Below the pieces are notes generated by a model. The model was not told where the DNA came from, made no database searches, and saw only the letters and a program-made list of their open reading frames with translations. From Rhizophlyctis rosea (lineage: Eukaryota; Chytridiomycota; Chytridiomycetes; Rhizophlyctidales; Rhizophlyctidaceae): 64,000 bases of DNA. The stretch lies in assembly GCA_027596075.1 (NCBI GenBank), contig JADGJC010000031.1:62001-126000 (forward strand). Direction: 5' to 3'. Positions 34,286 through 44,735 of the stretch are shown here, one piece after another. Made by a program: the position numbers and the translations under genes. Every line of letters begins with the position of its first letter. Position 1 is the first letter of the stretch.

Positions 34286-35442
34286 ATGGACTCAGACTCA
34301 GAAGACGGCAACGTCTTCCCAGGTCTCACATCAGACAATTCAAAAAGCGACGATGACTCCCTCATTCCTGCTCAGGAAGCCGTGCGCATAGGCACGTCAG
34401 TCGACCTCACCTTCGACTTCCCTCCTCGCCCTCGATCGATTAAAATAGCTGAAGACTCCAGTGGAGGCTGTGGTGGGAAGGTATAATTCACGTCCGATGA
34501 TACGGTCCACATTGCCAGAATGTGCACTTAACGTTGCTTTTCAGACGTGGGAAGCAGCAACCGTACTATGCAATCACCTTGTAAAATCCCTTCACATCAC
34601 CTGAATTCAAAAGCAAACACTCACCCTTTTGCGCAGGTCTACCGCCAATCACAAGCAACACCAACCACTTCCTTCCTAACACCAGCCACTAAAGTCGTCG
34701 AACTCGGCGCCGGAACAGGCGTCGTAGGCATCCTCGCCGCCATGCTAGCCGCCACCGCACCCACCCCCACACCACCACCCCAACAACCACAAATAGCAAT
34801 AACAGACATGCTGTTCCTCGATCTAATGCGTAAGAACGTAGAGATGAACCTCACTTATGAGGAACGACGTCTTGTTTTCATTGAGGAGTTGACTTGGTAC
34901 GTTTTTCTTCCCCTTTTGTTTACAATGCAAAACCGTATGGAAAAAGTAAACAAAGATAGCTTTTTAGGGGTGAGCCACTCAAACCAACCATCACACCACC
35001 TTACGACATTATCCTTGCGGCGGATTGCGTCTACTTAGTATGCGTCCGCTCCAACTGGTCGCCCATCGGTGTATCAGCCACTCACCCGTTTGCAAATAGG
35101 AAGCCGCATTTGACCCTCTAATACAAGCCCTCCTCCAACTCTCATCCCCATCAACCGAAATCATCATCTGCTCGAAAAAGCGACGAAAGGCCGACAAGCG
35201 GTTCTTCATCAAGCTGAGGAAGGTGTTTAATGTCGTTGAGGTATGTTTTGCGCGGATAAAACAGCGTAGTAGCAGATGAAATGCCTGGCACTCTCGACTC
35301 TACAAGGCTGTTCTGTCAGCGGTTGATCTCTCCCACATGAGACTGACCCCTCCCACAGGTCAAAGACGATCCACATTATGAAGACTTCAACAAACAGTCT
35401 CTCACCATCTACTACGCCCGCAAGAAGTCCGGCTCATCATGA
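34286..35442 (+). CDS. protein-lysine methyltransferase, EFM6/METTL21-like
   Basis: Six or so exons. The protein starts MDSDSEDGNVFPGL and is acidic at first. A short exon gives TWEAATVLCNHL, the family's W.a...L start of the methyltransferase fold. The next exon has KVVELGAGTGVVGILAAML, motif I for S-adenosylmethionine binding, then ITDMLFLDLMRKNVEMN. Later come YDIILAADCVYLEAAFDPL (the family post-motif, in place of D-x-x-Y type motifs), ICSKKRRKADKRFFIKLRKV and the C-terminal DPHYEDFNKQSLTIYYARK. These are typical of fungal elongation-factor lysine methyltransferases (EFM6) and METTL21. The substrate is not readable. The end is TCA TCA TGA at 35442. Confidence 0.85.
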
Positions 35443-35768
35443 GGCCACTTCACATAAAAATAGACAAAAGACAGTGGCATATCAATGGACACTAATATCT
35501 TTCTTTCATACATAAAAATGCAACCAAGTTGATAATGCATAGTAGAGCACGCAAACTTGTTTTGTACATACATACATGTAAAAGGAGAGGGGAGGAGCTA
35601 GACACAAATTTTTGGGACATGTAAACACAGTGAGACGGACGGGCAGCCGCCGTATTTTGGAAGTATGGCACACAAACATTCCCTAGGGAATCTGCGAAAC
35701 CATCCACCACCAAAAGCAAACTATCTACAACCCGAACAAAGCATCAAGGAAGCAACTAATAAGCCTCA
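35443..35768. other. convergent 3' spacer
   Basis: Spacer between the methyltransferase and the aspartic protease, which converge. It is AT-rich with repeated tacatac motifs near 35560. No gene was seen. Confidence 0.45.
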
Positions 35769-37513
35769 TCACAACCCACTAACAACCAACACCGCCACCA
35801 TCCCCGCCACAACACCCACCCACCCAACACTCCCCCTCCCAACCGCCGCATTCTTCCCCCACGGGAACTCACTCGGCCCATTACCCGTAACACTCCCCGT
35901 CGTCGGCCCAGCCGTCAAATTCTGCCCCACATTCTGCGCCCGATTCGCAACCGCCAACCCAATCCTCTTCCCATTCGTATCAAACACCGAATAAAACCTC
36001 CTCAACAGCACGTTACCAAAAATCGCATTCGGCGTATTGGATGCCCCACCACTGTCCGCTGCGATGTTTTGCCCTGCGAACCCGGAGATGCATGCAAGTC
36101 GGCCGGAGGAGTCCGCGACTTGTTTGAAGTAGTATTCGTTTGGACGGACGGTCCAGGATTGGCCGGAGAAGGTTAGGGTTATGTCTGGAGTGTTGGGGAG
36201 ACCCGTTCCGCCGGTGGGACAGTACGCGCCCCAGAGGTAGGGTTCGCTGTCGGTGATGCGTTGAAGTCCCAAGGCGGTGTTGATGGAGTTTGCTACACTG
36301 GTAGGAACGACAGCCAAACTCGTCCCGGTGTCCCAGACGACGTTCAACCCCGATCCACTGACACTGTTACCCCCGATGCTCATACTATCCAGTTTGACTT
36401 GCCAGTACGCGTACGTGCTACCGCTGGAGAATATACTCCCACCACCGACGGGAACGACGTTCAGCCATCCAAGTGTGCCGCCGAAGCGGTTGGTGTCGAT
36501 GCCTCCGAAGGTGAGGCCGCCGGCTTCTTCGGTTTCGTCGATGTAGTAGGCGAAGACTGGGGAAGTGATCTTCTTGTTGTCGATGAGGGTTTGCCAGAAT
36601 TGTGGCGGGGAGGTGGAGGTTGAGAAGAGGGAGGAGGAGGCGGAGGGGAAGGACATGCCCATGATGCCGTCGATGTCGGATGTGCCTGTTGATTGGGAGG
36701 CTGGGGAGACGGCGGAGGTGGCCATTTCGAATTGGAGGCCGGAGATGGTGAGGTTTGATATTGTCACCTGAAGGAAGGGGTGATGAGAAATTTGCAGCTA
36801 TTTTGACGGCACACTATGCTTTGAAACTCACCGTATCCTTCACATATACCCCGTTGATCGTCGTTCCATCCACATACTCAATGGTATCCGCCTTCTGGTT
36901 GGTGTTCGTACACGACGATGACTTTGAGCAATCAAAGGTGTCCGGGCCTTTTAGCGTTGCGGCCGCTTGAGGACCTTGCAACCAAAACCGCGATGACCCG
37001 GTATCAAACAGGACGCGGTACTGGTTGGATGGTGTGCCGACTGAGACGGGGCCGTGGTACTGCATGAGACGCACGTGGAGGTCAGTTTCCACTTCCAAGA
37101 AATTTGCCCACAATGGAAGAACACAGCAACATACCGAAAACAGCGTCGACCCCGTATTTCCATTCAATTGATTGACAGCAATCTGGCGCTTCTCCAAAAG
37201 CGGTGGGTACTTCCGTTTTGAAAGCTCATTGAATTTGGCTAGCGCTGCTTCGATGTCCGCCTTGTGTGCGTGCACTTTGTCACTGCGAGTTGATAGTCTA
37301 TGAGAGGAAAAAATGGATACCATCAGTATGAAGTTCCATTGTAGCACACAACTTCACACACGAAACCAATACATACGTGCAAACACCATTTCCATCGCAG
37401 TCCTGAGCACGAACAGCAGGAACAGAGAGTATTGACAGACCCAAGACGACTAGACGAGCTAGTGACGAGGGTCGAGAGGTATGGGAATCCGACGACGAGG
37501 TCTTTCGAGTCAT
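35769..37513 (-). CDS. secreted GPI-type aspartic protease (yapsin-like)
   Basis: Four exons. Exon 1 gives a signal region (LARLVVLGLSILSVPAVRAQ) after a 20-residue lead. Exon 2 is the prosegment and ends in a Kex2-type site (PPLLEKR/QIAVNQ). Exon 3 starts YHGPVSVGTPSNQYRVLF and has the first catalytic motif, DTGSS. The last exon holds AYYIDETEEAGGLTFGGID and the second catalytic motif DTGTS (in NVVWDTGTSLAVVP), plus FGNVLLRRFYSVFD and a hydrophobic C-terminus (VGVVAGMVAVLVVSGL) after a Gly/Ser/Thr-rich linker, consistent with a GPI anchor. The pepsin-family fold is complete (A1). It is probably a cell-surface or secreted protease. Confidence 0.93.
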
Positions 37514-38959
37514 TGTTGTTTGAGCGCGGTAATGCGCCTGAGAGGTAATGGGGTTATATGTATGTAAGCTTGAGCCGAGCCGGGGAGGTGTTATGAGTTT
37601 ACGCAGACTACAAATATGAAGAAGAGTTTGGGTATCCCCTGCCCAACTCTCAAAAAATGGTCTGAGGTAATTTTAGAAAAGATGCTTGGAGGGAAGAATG
37701 AGGGTTGTGGGGGTGGCTGGGGATAATCATAGTTGCCGCTGCAAGGGGGAAGGGGCAGTGCACTTGGCAGTTGGGTTTTTGTGCTGCCAAGACTTTGTCC
37801 AACAGTGGCCCTGCGTAACAATCATTCGGAGGCTCGATCCATATGGCCAAGCAGAGAACAAACTCCGAACAGCGCCAGTGATCATGTTCGTCAGTGCCTA
37901 TTCATGGAGGGGAAGCCTCTGACGTTTTACATATGATGACGCTGTTATGCATATGTTGTTAGAGAACTCCTTGCCGAAGACACGCAAAGCGGCAAGGATA
38001 CAACATCCACGTTGCCCACAAAGGGTGCGTGACGTTTGGGGCCAGCACTGTCATGACGCGTTTCTATCATGTGGCGCTGTCCGAAGGTATTTCACCGCGC
38101 ATTATGTGCATCTCAACTAGGACATATCATCTATCAAGCACATTTTGTATGCGAGGATCGTCTCTAACGACTAATCCCATATGCAAAGGATACGATAGCT
38201 CTTTGATTCAGACCAACCTTCCAAACATGCAAAAGATTGCCTGGTTGCCTGCAAAACACATTGGATATTTAGTTCCCTTCCTTCCTTCAGGCAAAGCTTC
38301 AAAGCCTCCGAACCGCAGTCACGTGCTCGGGCCAGCTGGATGATGTCATCCGAAATTCCCAAATGGCGGATTTTATTTTTAAGGTTTTGTGTTCAGAGAT
38401 GTCCTGATCCACAAGTCTAAGCCGGCATCAGTTGGAACAACAGCAAGCTGGGCCAGACGGTTACAAACTCCCGCAGCAGGGAGGGTCGTGATGATGATAC
38501 TTACGCGTTGCCCCCATGCGACAGGTCAACCTGTCAAAATCGAGGGCGGGAGGTGCAAAATGAAAACGGCGGACTAATTGCGCATTCGAAAGAAGTGTGC
38601 CTTCGTCTGGTATTAATGTAGAAGAACCAACAGAGACTTAATGGGTTGCTTCGGTACCTCGACTTCTGCACTGCGGCTTTGGCATGAGACCACAATGCGC
38701 ATAGACGGCATGGGATGCCGTGTGTTTCGGACTATGCCGACATACTCCCATCACCCGACTCAACTCCATGGATACTGTTTCATGTGGATGTACGTCGCAT
38801 CCCCCCTTGGGTGTTCTCCCAACCTCATCCAAATTTCACTACCAACTTATTCGTCACCAGTGTTAGTACGATCTTCCATTAACCACCAGCGTTGCATCAT
38901 CTCAAGACCAATCGCACAAGTCTCTCAACTCTATCAACGACCCCAAAAAACTTCTCAAC
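37514..38959. other. intergenic, 1.4 kb
   Basis: No gene can be supported. A minus-strand frame at 38171-38362 (MGISDDIIQLARARDCGSEA) is short and unsupported. The stretch 38680-38790 resembles 40715-40830 (see findings), suggesting duplicated upstream DNA of the orphan family. Confidence 0.45.
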
Positions 38960-39083
38960 ATGAGCAACCCAGCCTCCTCATCCGACTCATCCACCGCCGA
39001 ATAACTCCCAAGGCCAAAAACCTTATGCTACCCAAAACTCAAACAAAACCTTTCCACATGCACTGCTACGGAACTGTTTGAGG
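38960..39083 (+). pseudogene. orphan family copy A, N-terminal fragment with stop
   Basis: Starts MSNPASSSDSSTAE, almost the start of the intact copy at 41751 (MSNPAPSSTTSEPK). It meets TAA at 39002-39004. Beyond the stop the frame continues LPRPKTLCYPKLKQNLSTCT, parallel to PKTLRHLALKRALSTCD of the intact copy. Homology ends near TATELFE at 39083. The copy resumes at 40227 after the PWWP-coding DNA. Confidence 0.75.
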
Positions 39084-39193
39084 TTCAGTTGGCGTGGGCG
39101 TTGAGTTGTTTTTGTTATTTGGTGTTTTGTTTTCTTTTCGGGTGGCTTGGGTTAAACGGACCTTCTTTTTTTCCTTTTCTCTATTTCCGAATC

Positions 39194-40262
39194 GACACAG
39201 TCTGAAGACGAAGTCACACCTCCGCCCAGATCCAAGGAAGGCCTGGAAAGTGGAAAGGCGTCCAAGTCGCGGGAGAAGGGGGCTGATGTCGACCAGGAAG
39301 AGGTGGATGGTGGGAATGTCGACGTTGTTGGACATGAGGAGCAGGAAGTGGAGAGTGAAGAGGAAGAAGTTGATTTGAGCAGTATGAATAAGATTGAGAA
39401 ACGGTTATGGGAAGTGGGGGGGAAGATGGTACCCGATGGTAAGCGTGTTCCTTCCCTCATCCCCCTTCTCCTCTTCCTTTCTCCCTCCACTCACGCATTC
39501 CTCTTTATAGACCACATACCGCACGCCGTATGGGTATACCCTGGCGAAGCCGACGGGGCGAGTGACGTTAATGAATCCGAAGACGGGGTGTGGAATAAAG
39601 AGATGTGGTGGCCGGCGGTTGTTGTGCCGCGTGAGGAAGTTGATTGGGATATGTGGAAGAAGGTTGAGAGGGTTGAGGGGGAGGGGGAAGGGGGAGGGGG
39701 GTGGAGGGTTGTGAAGTATTTTGAAGATCGGAGTTTGTGAGTGTTTTTTTTTGCGTATTTGGGTGTTCTTCATTATTCTCAAAAGATTCTGATGGGTGTT
39801 GATACAAACTACAGATCCCTAATCCCCCAAACCCACATGCGTCTCCTAACACCCCTCCCCACGCACTCCACTCCCTCAGCCCGCGTAGCCCTCATAACAC
39901 CCACCACCTTCTTCTCCACACACTTCCCCTCCACTTTTTCCCTACCATACGTCACCACCGCCTTGAAAATTCGCAAACGACCCAACGACACTTGACGCCG
40001 TCCCACGCTTCCGGTGGCGTTTGTGGGGAGATGCGAGGAAGATTGTTGATGGGACGGGGCTTCGGAAGCACAGGGAGGAGGAGAGGCGGGTTGATAGGGA
40101 GAGGAGTGAGAGGAGTGAGAGGGAGGGTGTGGGGAGGGGGAGGAGGGGGGCGACTTCTAGTTGGACGTCGGTTTCGAGGGAAATGATACGGTTTGAGGAT
40201 TGGGAGGGGGGTGTCGTAAGGGTTCAGTCAGGTTTGGAATTGCGGGCAGAGAGAGGTTGAAG
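39194..40262 (+). pseudogene. PWWP-domain coding DNA inside family copy A (frame broken)
   Basis: Acceptor (gacacag) at 39201 followed by an acidic exon (SEDEVTPPPRSKEGLESGKA, then EEVDLSSMNKIEKRLWEVGG). A short intron (39439-39510) leads to a PWWP domain: HAVWVYPGEADGAS, EMWWPAVVVPREEV, WRVVKYFEDRS and, after another intron, LIPQTHMRLLTPLP. The third exon runs to RKRPNDT and stops. One base earlier (an AAAA run near 39967) the other frame gives KFANDPTTLDAVPRFRWRL, then WGDARKIVDGTGLRKHREEE, ending at 40262. A single extra A explains the break. PWWP proteins read methylated histone lysines and bind DNA in the nucleus. No start ATG could be placed. If copy A's frame is used, its TAA stops it. 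Confidence 0.6.
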
Positions 40263-40448
40263 TTGCTTTTGAGAGACCCCAGCATCCCTTTCGAGTTGGA
40301 GGCTTTGTCGTCTTTCCTGGAGGTCGTTACTGAGTACCCCGTTGATAAGGAGTCTTTTCAAAGGAGATTGGGGAATCAGATAGCTTTGCATGCTATTAGT
40401 CCCATGGGTAGGTCTCGTTGCTTGGAGCGCGGATATCTTTCAATTTAG
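40227..40448 (+). pseudogene. orphan family copy A, C-terminal fragment
   Basis: Frame with VRFGIAGRERLKLLLRDPSI, then PFELEALSSFLEVVTEYPVD and KESFQRRLGNQIALHA. The intact copy has IRFGTQGRSRLEKLCATLEI, then PLEVDALSSFFEIVTECRVD and KVQFHRSLELNMAL. It lies directly after the PWWP-coding DNA, which overlaps its first bases in another frame. It is the far end of the same family member whose start is at 38960. Confidence 0.8.
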
Positions 40449-41750
40449 CAACAAGTTTCCAGTTGATAAGATCAGCGTAACGAAGGCTTGATGTGCTATT
40501 ATTAGCTAGTTTAAGTGTTTGCTACTACGTGCTTAAGAAAAAATGCTGCGCTTACTGATTTGTTCAAACTGAATCATTTAAGGAAAACGTCATGGGGAGT
40601 GTACCTTTTCCATACATCGCTAAGATTCTTGAGGGAAGTCAGCAGTCACGCGAACTTGAGCATAATCAGCTATTGCACTGCTTATGCTTTCAAGTCCTAT
40701 CCTGATTTGCGCTCTTGGCGCGAGACCGCAATGCAATTTCTCATCTTGAATGGCCATGCATTATGTATCATGCGACCTATGTCTAGCGTCATTTACTTCA
40801 TTTGCCATGTCAGCCTGTCTCATGTGGATGCGACCGACCGTCTCTTCCACAAATTCCTTCACGCTGACTGTGTCCGGATAATTATCGTAGTCCACACGCT
40901 CCCATCACAAGTATCACACGCTCCCATTACCCGATACTGTTCATGTTGCTGTGCAACATTACAACTGCGGAATACGTTTGTAGAGTTCAGGTTGGTGCGA
41001 CAGAAGATGCGCAGCACCGACATATGCTCTGCTGTTGCTACGGACGCATAAGTCAACCTTCACCAATCTAGGTATGGAGCAATACATATGAAGGCAATGA
41101 TAGCGGTCATATTGATCACCCTCGATGCAATTTGTTGGTATCTACTACATCTTTCAGATGCCGTGGTGGGGGTCCGCAGAAGGCAAACTTGATGGAGCAA
41201 TGCGCCCCACGGACAGGTAATGGGCAGGTAATGGGGAAAGGTATGTGACAAAACACATAAGTAAACACAAAGTTATAAGACAGGGGTGCAATCATCAGTG
41301 GGCGAATTGGTACATTGATATTCTTACCCCTCAACTTGTATCATGGAGAGTTCCCGGTCCAAAAACTAAAGTAAATAGTTGCTCCAAGTGTTCCACAACC
41401 GTGTAAGGGGTGCCAGTCTTATACTTCCCACCACAATTCGCGATATTGTGGCACACGAAATACACAATTACAATGTGCGTTGGATCACGCATCGACATGC
41501 GCCTCCTTCACTATTGCTCGCGGATCAGGACTCAATGACAAATGACACGTCGTCTGCTGAGTATGGATGAGGTCTACCATCGTGACTCGAGAACTTCTTC
41601 AGCCTTTCACTCCTTTCCCTTTGCGCACTTCCCGCCACGTTGAAACTTTTCTGTCAGTGGAAATTGATTCACCATCCTCCTCAGTGTCTCTGTAGCCTGC
41701 TGAACACACACATTATTGTGCACCACTTCCTACGACACAAAAGCTTCAAT
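40449..41750. other. intergenic, 1.3 kb
   Basis: A 178-codon plus-strand frame (40515-41051) has a composition unlike the neighbours and no family or splice support. Part of the stretch resembles the upstream region of copy A (see findings), including a direct repeat cacacgctcccat at about 40902 and 40921. The rest holds the promoter of copy B. Confidence 0.45.
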
Positions 41751-42437
41751 ATGAGCAACCCAGCACCGTCGTCAACTACGTCAGAACCAAAGACCCTGCG
41801 CCATTTAGCGCTCAAACGAGCACTGTCCACCTGCGATGCTGCAGAAATCACGTCCCTTCTCGACGATCACCCTTGCCTCCACGAGCTCAGCGACCTTCAA
41901 GACCCAATACAATATTCCATTTCTCTCGAGAACCGCCGTAACAGCCTCCGCAAATTCCTAACAACCGCCCATCCGACCGTCACGAGCGCCTTTGCCGAAG
42001 GAAGAATCACATTGGACGTACACGGAGAAGAGATAACGTTCGATCCTCAAACACGCCACTTTGAACGCATCGTAGTTAGCAATTTTAACGTTCAGACACA
42101 AGATTACAACGGTCCTTTCCTTATCTCTTCACAAGACGAGGAGAATGTTCGAACGGGTGGGGTGTATATGCTGCTGGACCCGCTTCTGCAAGAGCAAGAT
42201 GACGGAGATTGCGACGTTGAGTTGTCGGGGAGTTTGGGCGAGGGGAAGTGGAATTCAGAAGACATCCGGTTTGGAACTCAGGGTAGAAGTAGATTGGAGA
42301 AACTCTGTGCAACTCTGGAAATTCCTCTTGAGGTTGACGCATTGTCATCCTTCTTCGAAATCGTGACGGAGTGTCGGGTAGATAAGGTGCAGTTTCACCG
42401 CAGTTTGGAGCTCAATATGGCTTTGGGTAGTAGGTAG
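41751..42437 (+). CDS. orphan family protein, intact copy B
   Basis: The only clean member of a six-copy local family, 228 residues from MSNPAPSSTTSEPK (an in-frame upstream ATG at 41640 would add 37 residues). The order of conserved parts is LRHLALKRALSTCDAAEITS, then NRRNSLRKFLTTAHPTVTSA (a helical block), then DVHGEEITFDP, a variable middle with acidic stretches, FGTQGRSRLEKLCATLEIPL, and the C-terminal signature LSSFFEIVTECRVDKVQFHR. No membrane segment, signal peptide or catalytic motif was seen. Family not recognised. It looks like a fold with short helices and a C-terminal beta-alpha part. It is single-exon, as are the remnants. Confidence 0.75.
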   Translation: MSNPAPSSTTSEPKTLRHLALKRALSTCDAAEITSLLDDHPCLHELSDLQDPIQYSISLENRRNSLRKFLTTAHPTVTSAFAEGRITLDVHGEEITFDPQTRHFERIVVSNFNVQTQDYNGPFLISSQDEENVRTGGVYMLLDPLLQEQDDGDCDVELSGSLGEGKWNSEDIRFGTQGRSRLEKLCATLEIPLEVDALSSFFEIVTECRVDKVQFHRSLELNMALGSR

Positions 42438-43104
42438 CTTAACTAGCTTGGGCAAACGAGGGGCAAACTGTGGTATAGCTAGCTTGCTGAAGCACTGAAC
42501 TTGTTATTGAGAATCATGTGCAAGCACACAGATCTGGCAGAAGAAAGTTTGGCCATGTAGAGGCCCGCTTAATTTAGCTTGATATCCAACTTGTGGGTTT
42601 CCGAGTCGGCGCAGTCAGTTCTATGAAATGTCGACATTCATAGTCAGGCTTTTCGACATGGATGCGGAACTCCTGTTGGGCGCGGTCTGGGTGATCTGAA
42701 ACAATGTATTGTATTTCCACTCCCGACTGCGTCGCCTTCAACCTTGACGGGTTTGCATTGTAGGAGGACCACGCCACTATCATGCATGCTCATTCGCTGG
42801 CTTCCCTTCATTTGAGCCTGGCATTTCGACGCTTGTCATAAGCGCTGGGCTTTCTTTCTGATCAATTGGACAGCAGAGCAACCCACAGACTGCCTTAGAC
42901 CATCCTTGTTTACGGGATTGATTGAAGAAATTGATTGTACTCTCCCAACCTCCCCAATCACTCCGGTCCGTCGACACTCTTCCCTGGGGTGAGCAGTGGT
43001 CTTCTTTTCAGCAGTGCTTAACTTGCTCATTTTGAAAAAACGGCTTCTGAAATTCCTACAAAAGTACTTCACCTCGACTCACCTCCAAGTACTTCACCTC
43101 CCTC
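42438..43104. other. intergenic, no gene seen
   Basis: About 670 bp between copies B and C. It contains overlapping minus-strand frames of 65-78 codons (42780-43072) with no support. Confidence 0.45.
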
Positions 43105-43758
43105 ATGGACAGCAACACTCCCGCAGCACACACTTTCGAGCCACTCCCTCCGCTACCTAGCCCTCAAACGCGCACTTCTATCCTGCAATTTGACAGAAAT
43201 CAAGTCTCTCCTCCGTGACAATCCGGCTCTCAATGACCTGACTTCGGCCTTGCAAAATGACCAGCATGACAAGAACCTGATAGAACGAAGAGAGCGCCTA
43301 TCTGGCCGTCTATTAGTGGCATACCCACGCGTACAGCACCCGTTTCAGTGCGATTTCATTGACCTTGACATACACAATGTGTGCACGACTACTGATTCGC
43401 ACGACCGCAAGGACAGCATCGAAAGCGCAACCGTTCTCAAACTTTGGGATTCAAACGAAAAACTGGAAGTTCGTCACATGATGCCGTTGGGGGATATGGG
43501 GGGTAGATGCGGTAAACGCTACGACCTAAGCTAGAAAGCTCAGTATACTGGGCTCGTCACAGAAAATGTCAGTGTTGGGCAAGAGGGCAAGTGATCAAAG
43601 AAGCAACCAATGGGGTAGCACTGGCTCAGCTTTGCAGTGATTTGAGCTTAACAGATGACCTGGAATCTGTGGCATCGTTTGTGGAAGTTGTGACAGATTG
43701 TTTGATTGATAGGGATAGGTTTCATCGCCCTTTGCGGAACGCAGTGTTCTTTAAATAA
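43105..43758 (+). pseudogene. orphan family copy C, frameshifted
   Basis: The ATG frame reads MDSNTPAAHTFEPLPPLP, but the homologous frame starts right after, in another phase: SLRYLALKRALLSCNLTEIK. It continues SLLRDNPALNDLTSAL, then NLIERRERLSGRLLVAYPRV. It stops at 43534 (GRCGKRYDLS). The far end is present in another frame as LESVASFVEVVTDCLIDRD, then RFHRPLRNAVFFK, ending at 43758. At least two frame breaks occur. The conserved ends (LRYLALKRAL..., SFVEVVTDC) identify it. Confidence 0.8.
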
Positions 43759-44735
43759 GTTGCTGTAGATTGTGTAGGTGATGGGATGACCAAGCGTTGT
43801 TGGTACTTAGCTGTAGTATGGTTAGTTATGGGTGCTGGGGATGTGCGTTATTTAAATCGTGTATACATCTCAAAACCTCAATGCATGCATACCCTTTGAT
43901 CGCAGATGGATGTATCGCACTAGTCGTTTTGACGCAGGCCCGCGTCTATTGTGCAGTTTGTATAACTAGAGGCATGGTGCACATGATATCGTGCGGATTG
44001 CATATTGACATTGGCGATGTTTGTCTTGACGGTGTTGCCAGCCGTTGCATGCCGAACTTTCCGGACGCCTTAACAGTGCCAATGTCAGGATTCAGGGTGG
44101 CTGGTCCGATGTGTCAATCTTTGCAAAACATGAGAATTGTGACTGTCAATGATGCCAGGAGCGGGAGCTTGCTATACGATGTATTTAAGCAACATGCCAA
44201 CAATGCACCCCCAAGGAGGTTGCTGAACTTGCGTCTGCTCCATTCTATTGAGAGGTTCTACACTCGGTTCTACACTCAAACCCTTTCAAAGCGCCATGAA
44301 CCTCATTCCTCTGGAATGACCTTGCTTCTTTGCTTGCAAATTGCAGACGATCTCTCATGTGATGGAAGAATCCATGCTTCTCTTATAGATTGTGCGAAAA
44401 GAGGTGCCACCTTGTAGAAAGGCAAAACGTGCATTCCTGCCGTGATACGCATAAAGCACCTACAAGGTGGCACCGTCAAGGAAGTGACAAAGTCTCCATC
44501 GGAGGGCTCCAATTCTCCGGTGCTGCGCAGGAAATCGTTGCACAACTTGTGATAAGCAACCACAAAGGGACCTCCACCAGAACACAAAACCACAAACCCC
44601 ACAATTCACCACGCTTCGCATGGTCAAGTGCCTTCGAACTTCTTCCCAAACAGGGACGATGGAGTGTTATAAATGATGAGGGGATGCGAGAGGGAATTGT
44701 GTAGCTCCGTTCTTCGACCTTCCCCCCCCGCCAAC
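43759..44735. other. intergenic, about 1 kb, holds a hairpin
   Basis: No gene is supported. A 206-codon plus-strand frame (43797-44417) lacks family support. The stretch holds a perfect 15-base inverted repeat (44403-44474) listed separately. The promoter of the CBM1 gene is at its right end. Confidence 0.45.
44403..44474. repeat. perfect 15-bp inverted repeat (hairpin)
   Basis: Left arm ggtgccaccttgtag (44403-44417) and right arm ctacaaggtggcacc (44460-44474) are exact reverse complements, with a 42-base loop. The structure could be a small fold-back element, an RNA hairpin or the ends of a tiny mobile element. No target duplication was seen at its edges. Confidence 0.75.

Noticed and set aside
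35769..36771. plus-strand frames across the aspartic protease
   Set aside because: These are opposite-strand shadows. The minus strand holds both DTG motifs and the pro-region cleavage site.
40515..41051. 178-codon plus-strand frame between family copies A and B
   Set aside because: It has no conserved motif, no splice support, and part of the DNA looks like a duplicated upstream region instead.
43797..44417. 206-codon plus-strand frame upstream of the CBM1 gene
   Set aside because: It has many scattered Cys and Met but no domain, and ends within the inverted repeat. It is more likely chance.
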